This document shows, one piece after another, positions 10,875-20,741 of a stretch of DNA of 64,000 nucleotides. A program made the translations under genes and the position numbers. The stretch spans positions 124,001 through 188,000 of the forward strand of contig NZ_JAANYY010000003.1 of assembly GCF_012274265.1 (NCBI RefSeq), given 5' to 3'. The notes beneath the pieces were generated by a model. The model was not told the origin of the DNA, did not search any database, and saw nothing but the letters and a program-made list of their open reading frames with translations. Position 1 is the stretch's first letter. The number at the start of each line of letters is the position of its first letter. This DNA comes from Sphingopyxis microcysteis (GTDB taxonomy: Bacteria; Pseudomonadota; Alphaproteobacteria; Sphingomonadales; Sphingomonadaceae).

Positions 10875-11924
10875 TCACGCCGCCATCGTGAACGGCTCCA
10901 GCCCGGCCAGCCGCGTCCGCACCGGCACTTGCGGAATCTGCCGCGCGGGCAGCCCAGCGATCGCCTTCGCCATTGCGGCGATATGCGCGGGGGTCGAACC
11001 GCAGCAGCCGCCGAGGATATTGACCTGGCCATGCTCTGCCCATTCGCGCACCAGCTCTGCGGTCGTATCGGGCAGCTCGTCATATTCGCCGAGTTCGTTG
11101 GGCAGACCGGCATTCGGGTAAACCATCACCAGCGCGTCGGCGAGATCGGACAGCACCTTGACGTGCGGACGCAGCTGCGATGCGCCGAACGAGCAGTTGA
11201 GGCCGATGGTCAGCGGCTTGGCATGGCGCACGGCGTACCAGAAGGCCTCGACCGTATGGCCAGACAGGTTGCGGCCACTGAGGTCGGTGAGTGTCATCGA
11301 GATCATCAGCGGCAGTTCGCGGCCGACCTTGGCCTCGGCCTCCAGCGTCGCGGCGATGCCCGCCTTGGCATTGAGGGTGTCGAAGATCGTTTCGATCAGG
11401 ATGAAATCCGCACCGCCCTCGGCGAGCGCGACGACCTGTTCCAGATAGACGTCCTTCAATTCGTCGAAATCGATCTCGCGAAAGCCGGGGTTGTTGACGT
11501 CAGGCGACAGCGACAACGTCTTGTTGGTCGGCCCGACCGCACCCGCGACGAAGCGGCGGCGACCGTCGATGCCTTCATATTTGACCGCGGTTTCGCGGCC
11601 CAGTCGTGCGCTTTCGCGGTTGATGTCGCCAACAAGATGCTCGGCGCCATAATCGGCCTGGCTGATCCGGTTGGCGCTGAAGGTGTTGGTCGACACGATA
11701 TCCGACCCCGCCGCCAGATAGGCCTCGCCGATCGCGGTGACGATGTCGGGGCGGGTCAGCGCCAATATGTCGTTGTTGCCCTTCTGATCGTGCGTCAGGC
11801 CCAGCGAACCCGCGTAATCGGCCTCGGTCAGCTTGCGGTCCTGGATCTGGGTGCCCCAGCCACCGTCGGTGAGCAGGATGCGCTCCTTCGCCGCGGCCAA
11901 GAGAGCTTCGCGTGCGCTGTTCAT
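10875..11924 (-). CDS. metH: Methionine synthase homocysteine-binding domain (split MetH)
   Basis: Binds and activates homocysteine through zinc. It must work with the B12 part encoded downstream. The 349-residue protein is a TIM barrel of the homocysteine S-methyltransferase family: 'LTDGGWGTQIQ', 'STNTFSANRI', the first zinc Cys in 'GLNCSFGA' and the Cys pair in 'GGCCGSTP'. It lacks pterin and cobalamin domains. The ATG at 11924 overlaps the metF stop (ATGA), which indicates coupled translation. Alternative call: a stand-alone BHMT-type enzyme. The following metH remainder makes split MetH far more likely. Confidence 0.93.
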   Translation of the reverse strand: MNSAREALLAAAKERILLTDGGWGTQIQDRKLTEADYAGSLGLTHDQKGNNDILALTRPDIVTAIGEAYLAAGSDIVSTNTFSANRISQADYGAEHLVGDINRESARLGRETAVKYEGIDGRRRFVAGAVGPTNKTLSLSPDVNNPGFREIDFDELKDVYLEQVVALAEGGADFILIETIFDTLNAKAGIAATLEAEAKVGRELPLMISMTLTDLSGRNLSGHTVEAFWYAVRHAKPLTIGLNCSFGASQLRPHVKVLSDLADALVMVYPNAGLPNELGEYDELPDTTAELVREWAEHGQVNILGGCCGSTPAHIAAMAKAIAGLPARQIPQVPVRTRLAGLEPFTMAA

Positions 11925-12859
11925 GCTGCCTGATCCTTTGCGGTCGAGACCGGCCGCAGCCCCAGCAGATGACAAATGGCATAGCTGAGTTCGGCGCGAT
12001 TCAAGGTGTAGAAGTGGAAATCGCGGACCCCGCCCGCATAGAGGCGGCGGCACATTTCGGCGGCGACGGTCGCCGCAACCAGCTGGCGCGCACCGGGATG
12101 ATCGTCGAGCCCGTCGAACAGCGACACCATCCACGCCGGGATCGCGGTGCCGCACATGTCGGCCATGCGCCGCGTCTGCGACACATTCGATACGGGCAAA
12201 ATGCCGGGGATGATCGGCGCGTCGATGCCCGCCGCCGCCGCCGCGTCACGGAAGCGCAGGAAGCTGTCGGGCGCAAAGAAGAATTGCGTGATCGCGCGCG
12301 TTGCCCCGGCGTCAAGCTTGCGCTTGAGATTGTCGAGGTCGGCCTGCGGGCAGTCGGCGTCGGGGTGCGTTTCGGGGTAGGCGGCGACCGAGATTTCAAA
12401 CGGTGCGACGGCCTTCAATCCCGCGACCAGCTCGATCGCATTGGCGTAGCCGTCAGGATGCGCGCGATAGGGCGCGCCGCCCGGCACGTCGCCGCGCAGC
12501 GCAACGATGTGGCGGACCCCGGCCTCCCAATAGGCTTCCGCCACTTCGTTGATTTCCGCGCGCGATGCCTCGACACAGGTCAGGTGCGCCGCGGGCGGTA
12601 CCGCGCTTTCGGCGGCGATGCGCGCAACGGTGGCATGGGTGCGCTCGCGCGTCGAACCGCCCGCGCCATAGGTCACCGATACGAAGCTGGGGCCCAAGGG
12701 TTCGAGGGTACGGAACGTATCCCACAGCTGCGCTTCCATCTTTTCGGTCTTGGGCGGGAAAAATTCGAAGCTGACGCCGATGTCGCCATCCAGATTGGCG
12801 AACAGCGGCGACGCCGCGGCGCGGCGGGCCTCGGCCAGCGAGTTCAAATTCGACGTCAT
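11921..12859 (-). CDS. metF: Methylenetetrahydrofolate reductase
   Basis: Reduces 5,10-methylene-THF to 5-methyl-THF, the methyl donor used by the MetH pair encoded next. The 312-residue protein shows 'SFEFFPPKTEKME' near the N-terminus (catalytic Glu), 'VSVTYGAGGSTRERT', 'HLTCVEASR', 'ALRGDVPGG' and 'ITQFFFAPDSF', all typical of MetF. FAD-dependent and cytoplasmic. It overlaps the genes on both sides by four bases (with the ArsR-methyltransferase at its start and metH at its end), so the operon is tightly packed. Confidence 0.96.
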   Translation of the reverse strand: MTSNLNSLAEARRAAASPLFANLDGDIGVSFEFFPPKTEKMEAQLWDTFRTLEPLGPSFVSVTYGAGGSTRERTHATVARIAAESAVPPAAHLTCVEASRAEINEVAEAYWEAGVRHIVALRGDVPGGAPYRAHPDGYANAIELVAGLKAVAPFEISVAAYPETHPDADCPQADLDNLKRKLDAGATRAITQFFFAPDSFLRFRDAAAAAGIDAPIIPGILPVSNVSQTRRMADMCGTAIPAWMVSLFDGLDDHPGARQLVAATVAAEMCRRLYAGGVRDFHFYTLNRAELSYAICHLLGLRPVSTAKDQAA

Positions 12860-13848
12860 GCCGCGAGCCTTTTGGGTTGGCCGTCGCCATCATGGGCGAC
12901 CGGCGGTTGATCTTCATCGCTGCGGCGGCGGCCAAGCCAGAGCTTGACCACCAGTTCGCCGCCTTCGAGCGTCTGGGTGTTTTCGAGGAGCAGTCCCGCC
13001 GAAGCGAACCAGCCCCGGATCTGCGCATCCGAAAAGCCGAGGCGCGCATGGGCGGCAAGGTCGCGCAGCGCCTCATCCTCGTGCGGCGCGAAATCGACGA
13101 TCAGCAGATGGCCGCCGCCCCGCAACACCCGGCTTGCCTCGGTAATCACCCGATCGGGTTCGTGCGCGAAGTGCAGCGCCTGGTGGATCACAATGCTGTC
13201 GACGCTGGCGTCGCCGACCGGCAGGTTCAGGAAATCGCCCTGCACCAGATCGACCGGGACTGTCTGCCCCGCCAGCTTGGCGCGCGCGATGCGCAGCATT
13301 TCGGGGCTGCGATCGAGCGCGGTGATGCGACGCGCGGTCGGCGCGAAGATTTCCGCCATCCGGCCGGTGCCGGTGCCGATGTCGAGCAGATGCCCCAGAC
13401 GGCGATTGTGCATCATCGCCAGCATCGCCGCCTCGACCTCGCTTTCGGCAACGTGGCGCGAACGGATCGCGTCCCATTCGGCGGCATGTTCGGCGAAATA
13501 GCGTTCGGCGACCGCGGCGCGTTCATCGCGCACCGCCGTCAATCGGCGCGCGTCATGCGCGATAACCAAGGCTTCGCGCGTCGAAAACGGCCATTTTTCC
13601 GCTTGTCCGATGATGTCGGCGATCGGCCCGCTCTTGGCGATCCGCAGGAACACCCAACTGCCTTCGCGCCGCCGCTCGACAATCCCCGCTTCAACCAGGA
13701 TACGGACATGGCGCGAGACGCGCGGTTGGCTCTGGTCGAGCACCACCGCAAGCTCGCCGATCGCCAGCTCCATTTCGCGCAGCAGCGCCACGACTCGCAG
13801 GCGCGTCGGGTCGGCCAGGGCACGAAAGATGTCGATCAGCTCGCTCAT
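12856..13848 (-). CDS. ArsR-family regulator fused to a SAM-dependent methyltransferase
   Basis: Two-domain protein of 330 residues. Residues about 1-90 form an ArsR winged helix ('FRALADPTRLRVVALL', recognition part 'QSQPRVSRHVRIL'). Residues about 115-310 are a class I methyltransferase with motif I 'DIGTGTG' (156-162), an acidic 'ALDRS' and 'IVIHQALHF'. It leads the metF-metH operon with a 4-bp overlap and has a perfect palindromic operator 7 bp upstream of its ATG. This suggests autoregulation and control of methionine synthesis by SAM or S-adenosylhomocysteine, as in SahR-type ArsR regulators. Whether the methyltransferase domain is catalytic or only senses SAM/SAH cannot be told. No ArsR metal-binding Cys motif is visible in the HTH domain. 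Confidence 0.88.
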   Translation of the reverse strand: MSELIDIFRALADPTRLRVVALLREMELAIGELAVVLDQSQPRVSRHVRILVEAGIVERRREGSWVFLRIAKSGPIADIIGQAEKWPFSTREALVIAHDARRLTAVRDERAAVAERYFAEHAAEWDAIRSRHVAESEVEAAMLAMMHNRRLGHLLDIGTGTGRMAEIFAPTARRITALDRSPEMLRIARAKLAGQTVPVDLVQGDFLNLPVGDASVDSIVIHQALHFAHEPDRVITEASRVLRGGGHLLIVDFAPHEDEALRDLAAHARLGFSDAQIRGWFASAGLLLENTQTLEGGELVVKLWLGRRRSDEDQPPVAHDGDGQPKRLAA

Positions 13849-13854
13849 GGCAAT

Positions 13855-13878
13855 AGATATAAAGCTTTCTTTATATCT
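13855..13878. promoter_or_regulatory. 24-bp perfect palindromic operator of the methionine operon
   Basis: AGATATAAAG-CTTT-CTTTATATCT: two perfect 10-bp arms with a 4-bp spacer, AT-rich in a GC-rich genome, lying 7 bp upstream of the ArsR-methyltransferase start codon. Size and symmetry fit an ArsR/SahR dimer site. At this position binding would block transcription start or early elongation and cover the ribosome-binding region. Confidence 0.8.
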
Positions 13879-14078
13879 GGTCAACCAGCGGCTTCGGCCT
13901 CGATTTCTGCCGCGCGGCGCCCTGTCCGATCCGCGTTCGGTCGAAACATCCCGACCCGCAAGCAAAAGGGCGTTGCGCGCCATTTGACGAGCGAGTAATT
14001 CTGCCCGCGATTGGCATATTCCGGGATCGATCTGTTCCTGTGCCGGTCGATCTGTTCAAACCGAGAGGGGTTTCCCAA

Positions 14079-14399
14079 ATGAAAAAATCGATCACCATGT
14101 CGCTCGTTCTCGCCGCCTCGCTGGGCCTCGCCGCTTGCGGTGAAAAGGCTGCCGACGACACCGCCGCCGCCACCGAAGATGCAGCAGCGACCGTCGAAGG
14201 TGCCGCTGATGGCGCGATGGAAGCTGCCGAAGGCGCTGCTGACGCTGCTGCCACCGCCGGCGCTGCTGCCGAAGGTGCCGCCGATGCCGCTGCTGCTGGC
14301 GACGCTGCTGCCGCGACCGACAAGGCCGCTGAAGCTGCCGACGCTGCCAAGGAAGCGACCGACGCTGCCAAGGGCGCGATGGAAGAAGCCAAGAAGTAA
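14079..14399 (+). CDS. Small Ala-rich lipoprotein
   Basis: 106-residue predicted lipoprotein with Lys-Lys at the N-terminus, a hydrophobic segment and the lipobox LAAC. The mature part is almost entirely Ala, Asp, Glu, Thr, Gly and Lys in a quasi-repeating pattern (units like 'EGAADAA', 'DAAKEATDAAKGAM'), predicted as amphipathic helix. No known domain is recognised. The next gene (14587) has the same architecture and looks like a tandem paralogue. ATG 14079 is chosen because it begins a typical signal peptide; an upstream in-frame ATG at 14040 would add a non-signal stretch. It ends at a strong hairpin. Function unknown; possibly a cell-envelope stress or LEA-like protein. Confidence 0.75.
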   Translation: MKKSITMSLVLAASLGLAACGEKAADDTAAATEDAAATVEGAADGAMEAAEGAADAAATAGAAAEGAADAAAAGDAAAATDKAAEAADAAKEATDAAKGAMEEAKK

Positions 14400-14434
14400 G
14401 CTGTTTGCGGGCCAGATTGGCCAGTTGAACAACG

Positions 14435-14465
14435 GGGGTCGTCGGTTCGCCGGCGGCCCCTTTGT
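14435..14465 (+). terminator. Hairpin terminator after the first lipoprotein
   Basis: An 11-bp stem (GGGGTCGTCGG / CCGGCGGCCCC, two G-U pairs) closed by a TTCG loop and followed by TTTGTCT. Placed 35 bp after the stop codon. Confidence 0.75.
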
Positions 14466-14586
14466 CTATGTGGGGTCGGACGCATCCCAAGCTGACAAAA
14501 GCTATGGATTGCCAAGCCCCTGAACCCTCGCTAACCCTCTGCATCCATGACCGGTGACCCGGTCATTGCATTCGAAAGGAATACCC

Positions 14587-14880
14587 ATGCGCAAGATCCT
14601 CATCGCTTCGATGGCCGCTGCGGCCTTCAGCCTGACCGCCTGCTCGGAAAAGGCCCAGGAAGAAACCTCGGAAGCCGGCGCCGCCGTTGCTGACGATGCG
14701 GCTGCTGCTGGCGACGCGGTTGCCGAAGGCGCCGCTGACGCCGCCGATGCGACCGCCGAAGCGGCTGCCGATGCCGGCAACGCCGTCGAAGGCACCGTGA
14801 ACGCCGCTGGCGACGCTGCCGCTGCCGCTGGCGACAAGATCGAAGCCGAAACCGCCAAGGCCGAAGCCAACGACAAGTAA
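14587..14880 (+). CDS. Small Ala-rich lipoprotein, paralogue of the preceding gene
   Basis: 97-residue predicted lipoprotein with 'MRKIL', a hydrophobic stretch and the lipobox LTAC. The mature chain is again Ala/Asp/Glu/Gly-rich with repeating helical units ('GDAVAEGAADAADATAEAA', quoted in part). AAAGGA precedes the ATG by 7 bases, giving a good ribosome site; the longer frame starting at 14554 lacks one. It shares lipobox, composition and repeat style with the gene at 14079, so a tandem duplication is likely. A textbook terminator follows. No function can be assigned. Confidence 0.75.
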   Translation: MRKILIASMAAAAFSLTACSEKAQEETSEAGAAVADDAAAAGDAVAEGAADAADATAEAAADAGNAVEGTVNAAGDAAAAAGDKIEAETAKAEANDK

Positions 14881-14915
14881 GTCGTTGGCGCGCGTCTGAG
14901 CGTGCGACTATAGAG

Positions 14916-14947
14916 GGGCTCCATTCTTCACGAATGGAGCCCTTTTT
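14916..14947 (+). terminator. Rho-independent terminator after the second lipoprotein
   Basis: Perfect 11-bp stem GGGCTCCATTC / GAATGGAGCCC with loop TTCAC and a TTTTT tail. It lies immediately upstream of the third lipoprotein gene, so that gene probably has its own promoter or depends on read-through. Confidence 0.9.
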
Positions 14948-14960
14948 CGTGGGAGATTGC

Positions 14961-15182
14961 ATGATGGGTCGGACCAGCCTGGCAACGATCATCGCCGCCG
15001 CGGCGACCCTTGCGCTGACCACGGGGTGCAGCCGCACCGACAATGAGCCCGGCCCGGGCGGGGTGACGGTTAGCGAGGCGAAGGCGCTCGACGATGCCGC
15101 CGAAATGCTCGAAAGTCGCGACCCCGCACCCGCCGCCGATGCTGAGGCGACACGCGACGCAGGCGCGGCAGCGGACGAATAG
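14961..15182 (+). CDS. Small predicted lipoprotein
   Basis: 73-residue protein with a hydrophobic N-terminus and the lipobox LTTGC, followed by a short charged tail ('SEAKALDDAAEMLESRD') rich in Ala, Asp and Glu. GGGAG five bases before the ATG at 14961 decides the start. It is shorter and less repetitive than the two preceding lipoproteins and has a distinct sequence. No known family is recognised. The coding call rests on the lipobox and the ribosome site. Confidence 0.6.
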   Translation: MMGRTSLATIIAAAATLALTTGCSRTDNEPGPGGVTVSEAKALDDAAEMLESRDPAPAADAEATRDAGAAADE

Positions 15183-15330
15183 CGCCTTTCCCTCGGCACG
15201 CCATGGGGTTAAACTGGCGCTGCCCCGCGACTGGCGCTGAAGATGGAAACCCATCGGGAAGCGGGGCTGGCGAATATGCCAATTCGAGCCGCGCGCCTGG
15301 GTGATCCACTGCCACTGCAAGGACATCCGC

Positions 15331-16020
15331 ATGACCGACGCACCCGTTCCCCCTGCACCGACCACCGTCGTTTTTCTGCTGTTTCCAGGGATCACCCAGC
15401 TCGATTTCACCGCCCCCGCGCAGGCGCTCTGCCGGATGCCCGGCGCGCGACTGGTCGGCGCCGCGGCCAGCCGCGATGCAATCGCCACCGACAGCGGCTT
15501 TTCGATTGTGCCGACCGATGATTTTGCCGGCTGTCCGCAAGCCGACATTCTCTGCGTCCCCGGCGGACATGGCGTCGTCGAGGCGCTGAACGATCCCGCG
15601 ACGATCGATTTCATCGCCCGCCAGGCAGCGGGCGCGCAGTGGGTGACCAGCGTCTGCACCGGCGCCTTCCTGCTCGGCCGCGCCGGGCTGCTGACGGGCA
15701 AGCGCGCGACGACGCATTGGGCCTATGCCCATTTGCTGCAGCTGGTGGGCGCCGAACCGGTAAACGCGCGGATCGTCGAGGACGGGAGTCTGGTTACCAG
15801 CGGCGGCGTCACGTCAGGGCTCGACTTCGCGCTGACGCTCATCGGGCGGCTGCACGGCGACGCGGTGGCAGAGGCGATCCAGCTCGCGATCGAATATGAC
15901 CCTGCCCCGCCCTATGTCGGCGGCCATCCCGACCGGACGCCGCCAGCGATCACCGCCGGGTTGAAGGCGCGGGTTTATGATGCGGCGGCGGCGCGGATGG
16001 AGCAGGCCTTGGGCGGTTAG
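15331..16020 (+). CDS. DJ-1/PfpI-family protein, isonitrile hydratase-like
   Basis: 229-residue class I glutamine amidotransferase-like protein of the DJ-1/PfpI superfamily. The nucleophile Cys is C109 in 'SVCTGAFLLGRAGLL', with 'ATTHW' after it, as in isonitrile hydratases and the N-terminal domain of AraC-type GlxA regulators. There is no C-terminal HTH, so this is the stand-alone enzyme form. AAGGAC precedes ATG 15331 by 8 bases. The hydration of isonitriles is known for the Pseudomonas enzyme InhA. The substrate here is not known and the name is only a family hint. Confidence 0.82.
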   Translation: MTDAPVPPAPTTVVFLLFPGITQLDFTAPAQALCRMPGARLVGAAASRDAIATDSGFSIVPTDDFAGCPQADILCVPGGHGVVEALNDPATIDFIARQAAGAQWVTSVCTGAFLLGRAGLLTGKRATTHWAYAHLLQLVGAEPVNARIVEDGSLVTSGGVTSGLDFALTLIGRLHGDAVAEAIQLAIEYDPAPPYVGGHPDRTPPAITAGLKARVYDAAAARMEQALGG

Positions 16021-16036
16021 AGGCTGACCCCAATAT

Positions 16037-16114
16037 CGTCATCCCGGCGAAGGCCGGGATCTCTCCGGTGCGTCCTGCCGCGCGGGCGAGATCCCGGCCT
16101 TCGCCGGGATGACG
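16037..16114. repeat. Intergenic palindrome, family A (REP-like)
   Basis: CGTCATCCCGGCGAAGGCCG and its reverse complement flank a short centre. It lies between two convergent genes and may serve as a bidirectional terminator. Confidence 0.8.
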
Positions 16115-16152
16115 AAAGCGGAAATACCGTGCAGAGCGACACACCCAAGGAA

Positions 16153-16899
16153 CTAACCACAGTCGGCCAGCACAATCTCGTACAGCTTTGGCCAATATTT
16201 GCCGGTCACGAACAGCCGCTTCTGCTTCGCGTCCCATGCGATGCCGTTGAGTACGCTGTCACTTCCCCGCGCCCCCGCCTGTTCCTTGAGCCCCGACAGG
16301 TCGATGTAGGACCGGATATGGCCGCTCGCGGGATCGATCCGCACGATCATGTCGGTCATCCAGACATTGGCCCAAACCTCCCCGTCTATCGTCTCCAGCT
16401 CGTTGAGCATCGCCAGCGGGCGGCTGCCGAACCGCACGGTGACGCGTTTTTGTTCGGTCATCGTCGCGGGATCGAAAAAGCGCAGCTGCGACGTCCCGTC
16501 GCTCAGCACCAGGCTGTCGCCCACCATGGTGACGCCCCATCCCTCGCCCGCATAGGAAAAGGTGCCGACGGGTTTCAGATCCTTGATCCGCCAGCGGTTG
16601 CCGACCCCACCCTGCCAGGTGACGCCGATGATCTGGTCGCGCCAGCGGGTGATGCCCTCGCCGAACTGGTTGGATGGCAATTTTGTCTGAGCGACCGCCT
16701 TGCCGGTCTTGAGATCGAGCCGCGCGACGCGCGAGCGGCCATATTGGCCGGTGGCTTCGTACAGATGACCGCCGTCCCAGAACAGCCCTTGGGTAAAACT
16801 GGTGGTGTCGTGCGGGTAGGTCTGGACGATGCGATAGCCGCAGCGTTCGATCGGCTGGGGCGGATCGGCGACGGCGGTAAGGAGAGCAAGCACGATCAT
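16153..16899 (-). CDS. Glutaminyl-peptide cyclotransferase (plant/bacterial type)
   Basis: Secreted or periplasmic enzyme that converts N-terminal Gln of peptides to pyroglutamate. The 248-residue protein has a short hydrophobic N-terminus and a five-bladed propeller signature: 'SFTQGLFWDGGHLYEATGQYGRS' (part quoted), 'FGEGITRWRDQIIGVTWQ', 'LNELETIDGEVWANVW', 'VLNGIAWD' and 'LFVTGKYWPKLYE'. This matches the papaya-type glutaminyl cyclases found in many bacteria. The start ATG at 16899 gives a minimal signal peptide (LALLTAVA). It is a monocistronic gene between two palindromes. Confidence 0.9.
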   Translation of the reverse strand: MIVLALLTAVADPPQPIERCGYRIVQTYPHDTTSFTQGLFWDGGHLYEATGQYGRSRVARLDLKTGKAVAQTKLPSNQFGEGITRWRDQIIGVTWQGGVGNRWRIKDLKPVGTFSYAGEGWGVTMVGDSLVLSDGTSQLRFFDPATMTEQKRVTVRFGSRPLAMLNELETIDGEVWANVWMTDMIVRIDPASGHIRSYIDLSGLKEQAGARGSDSVLNGIAWDAKQKRLFVTGKYWPKLYEIVLADCG

Positions 16900-16945
16900 G
16901 GGGCTTTGCTATGCGGCGCGCGATGAACTGGCAATGACAGAACCA

Positions 16946-17053
16946 CCGTGCCCCTGTGAAGGCAGGGGCCCATCATCTGGCGTTGCGATTCAAAGCGATG
17001 GGCGCCGAGTGCCGACAGCATCGGTGATGGGCCCCTGCCTTCGCAGGGGCACG
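16946..17053. repeat. Intergenic palindrome, family B
   Basis: CCGTGCCCCTGTGAAGGCAG at the left and CTGCCTTCGCAGGGGCACGG at the right, separated by about 65 bp that also pair in part (GGGCCCATCA / TGATGGGCCC). It sits between groEL and the glutaminyl cyclase gene. Confidence 0.75.
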
Positions 17054-17059
17054 GCATAG

Positions 17060-17090
17060 AAAAAGGGCCGGAGGATTGCTCCCCCGGCCC
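17060..17090 (-). terminator. Rho-independent terminator of groES-groEL
   Basis: On the minus strand: GGGCCGGGGGA, a short loop, TCCGGCCC and then TTTTT. It lies 35 bp after the groEL stop. Confidence 0.88.
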
Positions 17091-17124
17091 AATTTCAGTC
17101 GACTGTGCGCCGAACGGTTTGGAC

Positions 17125-18807
<1,683 letters not shown>

Positions 18808-18831
18808 TCACTCTCGATTCGATGAAATCGC

Positions 18832-19119
18832 TCAGGCGATGACGCCGAGGATGTCCGATTCCTTCATGATCAGCAGCTCTTCGCCGTCGACCTTGACTTC
18901 GGTGCCCGACCATTTGCCGAACAGGATGCGGTCACCCGCCTTCACGTCGAGCGGGGTCACCTTGCCGTCGTCGGCGCGGGCGCCAGTGCCGACCGAGACG
19001 ACTTCGCCTTCCTGCGGCTTTTCCTTGGCGGTGTCGGGAATGATGATGCCGCCAGCCGTTTTTTCTTCGGCTTCGATACGGCGGACGAGCACGCGGTCGT
19101 GCAGCGGACGAAATTGCAT
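18832..19119 (-). CDS. groS: Co-chaperonin GroES
   Basis: 95-residue lid of the GroEL chamber: '[25 protein letters not shown]', quoted in part, with the mobile loop '[18 protein letters not shown]' (part) and '[15 protein letters not shown]'. The ATG at 19119 is preceded by GGAGG with 8-base spacing. An upstream in-frame extension would read through this ribosome site into the CIRCE region and is rejected. First gene of the groESL operon. Confidence 0.99.
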   Translation of the reverse strand: MQFRPLHDRVLVRRIEAEEKTAGGIIIPDTAKEKPQEGEVVSVGTGARADDGKVTPLDVKAGDRILFGKWSGTEVKVDGEELLIMKESDILGVIA

Positions 19120-19151
19120 GGATATCCCTCCAGAAATGCAATGGATGTCAT

Positions 19152-19178
19152 TTAGCACTCACAAGGTGCGAGTGCTAA
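19152..19178. promoter_or_regulatory. CIRCE operator (HrcA binding site)
   Basis: TTAGCACTC-N9-GAGTGCTAA, an exact match to the CIRCE consensus, 33 bp upstream of the groES start. It implies repression by HrcA, whose gene is not in this window. Confidence 0.97.
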
Positions 19179-19186
19179 CAAGCGGC

Positions 19187-19215
19187 CATATGGGTGGGAG
19201 TCCGATAGGCGTCAA
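19187..19215 (-). promoter_or_regulatory. groESL promoter
   Basis: Minus-strand TTGACG (19215-19210), 17-bp spacer, CATATG (19192-19187). The CIRCE element begins about 8 bp downstream, so HrcA would cover the transcription start. The -35 resembles both the housekeeping and the heat-shock alphaproteobacterial type. Confidence 0.65.
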
Positions 19216-19239
19216 CCACCGCCAGCCAAGTTTTTTGCG

Positions 19240-20637
19240 TCAGAGCGGCAAAAGGCCAAGACGGGCGCGCATCCGCCACCTGAGTAGCAGCACCGCCGAC
19301 ACCACGATCAGCCCGACCGCCAGCCCGATCCACACGCCGACCCCGGCAAGCGGGGTCCAGAAACCGAGGTAGATGGCGGTGCCATAGCCCGCGATCCAGT
19401 AGCCGCAGATCGCGATGATCATCGGGGTGCGGGTGTCCTGTAGCCCGCGCAAGACCCCCGCCGCGACCGCCTGCGCGCCGTCGAATAGCTGGAAGGCGGC
19501 GGCGACGACCAGGAACTGCAACGCGAAACCGACCAGCGCCGCGTTGCGCGCCGCGTCGACATCGACATAGATCGACAGGACCAGCGTCGGGAACAGCCAC
19601 ATCAAGAGCGCGGTGAACGCCATGAAGCCGATGCCAAGGACCAGCGACGCCTGCCCCGCCAGCGCAATGCCGCGGTGGTCGCGCGCGCCATAGGCCAGGC
19701 CAACGCGGATCGTCGCCGCCTGCGCCACCCCGAACGGGATCTGGAACGCAAGCGCCGCGACCTGAAGCGCGATCGTATGACCGGCGAGTTCGGCTTCGCC
19801 AATCCGGCCCATCAGGAACGCCGCGCCGGTGAATAGTCCTGCTTCGGCCAAAATGGTCAGGCTGATCGGGGTGCCGATCCGCAGCATGTCGAAAAAGCGC
19901 GTCCATTCGGTGCGCCACCAGTTGCCGAACAGATGATAGCGGCGCAGCCGCCGGTCGGACTGGATGACGACGACATAGGCGGCGAGCATCAGCACGCTGG
20001 TCAGCACGCTGGACATCGCCGACCCGTGCAGCCCCAGCGCGGGCATGCCGAGGTTGCCGAACACCAGCGTCCAGTTGCCGAGCGCGTTGACGCCCAGCGC
20101 GCCAAAGGTGATCGCGGTGGCGATCGTCGGCCGCCCGAGCGCCGAGACGAAGATGCGCAGCACCGCCGCGGCGATCATCGGGAACATGCCCCACATCAGG
20201 ATGAGCAGGAATCCCGCCGCACGCGCCGACGTTTCGGGCGGCTGGCCGGTCGCGATCATGATCGGCCCGCCCGCAGCGCAAATGCCCATGAAAACGAATG
20301 ACACCAGCGCGCTGAGCCAGAGCGCCATGCGCACCGTCCGCCGCACTTCGCGCACGGCATGTTTGCGGCGGCCCAGCTCGGCAGCGATCAGGGGCGCCGC
20401 GGCGCCGACGAGCCCGCTGCCGGTCCAGAGCAAGAGGCCAAAGATCGACACGGCCAGCGACGAGGCGGCGAGCGCCGCGTCGCCAAGCCGCGCCACAAAG
20501 ATGACGTCGATCGCATGGACCAGCATCTGGAGCAGGTTCGCCGCCGCCAGCGGCAGCGCGAGCGCCAGCGTCGCGCGAAACTCGGCGCGAAGACCCTGCG
20601 ACGTTGGCGCGGTCAAAGGCGTGGCCTGCTGCAACAT
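19240..20637 (-). CDS. MATE-family multidrug/cation antiporter
   Basis: Inner-membrane efflux protein (NorM/DinF type) that exchanges organic cations or drugs for Na+ or H+. The 465-residue protein has 12 predicted membrane segments in two pseudo-repeats. Recognisable parts are 'LALPLAAANLLQMLVHAIDVIFVARLG' (part quoted), 'GTPISLTILAEAGLF', 'AGHTIALQVAALAFQIPFGVAQAATIRVG' (part) and 'GVLRGLQDTRTPM'. The ATG at 20637 gives the expected N-terminus; the longer open frame runs into the repeat and lacks a ribosome site. It stands alone downstream of a palindrome. The substrate cannot be inferred. Confidence 0.92.
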   Translation of the reverse strand: MLQQATPLTAPTSQGLRAEFRATLALALPLAAANLLQMLVHAIDVIFVARLGDAALAASSLAVSIFGLLLWTGSGLVGAAAPLIAAELGRRKHAVREVRRTVRMALWLSALVSFVFMGICAAGGPIMIATGQPPETSARAAGFLLILMWGMFPMIAAAVLRIFVSALGRPTIATAITFGALGVNALGNWTLVFGNLGMPALGLHGSAMSSVLTSVLMLAAYVVVIQSDRRLRRYHLFGNWWRTEWTRFFDMLRIGTPISLTILAEAGLFTGAAFLMGRIGEAELAGHTIALQVAALAFQIPFGVAQAATIRVGLAYGARDHRGIALAGQASLVLGIGFMAFTALLMWLFPTLVLSIYVDVDAARNAALVGFALQFLVVAAAFQLFDGAQAVAAGVLRGLQDTRTPMIIAICGYWIAGYGTAIYLGFWTPLAGVGVWIGLAVGLIVVSAVLLLRWRMRARLGLLPL

Positions 20638-20741
20638 AGCCGGCCCGGATAGGCGCGGCGGGGCGGCGGGGCAATCGTGGGTGGGGATTGGCGGGATTTT
20701 CGCGGGCGGGGGTGGTAAATTGGCAACAGCAGGTGGCGTGT

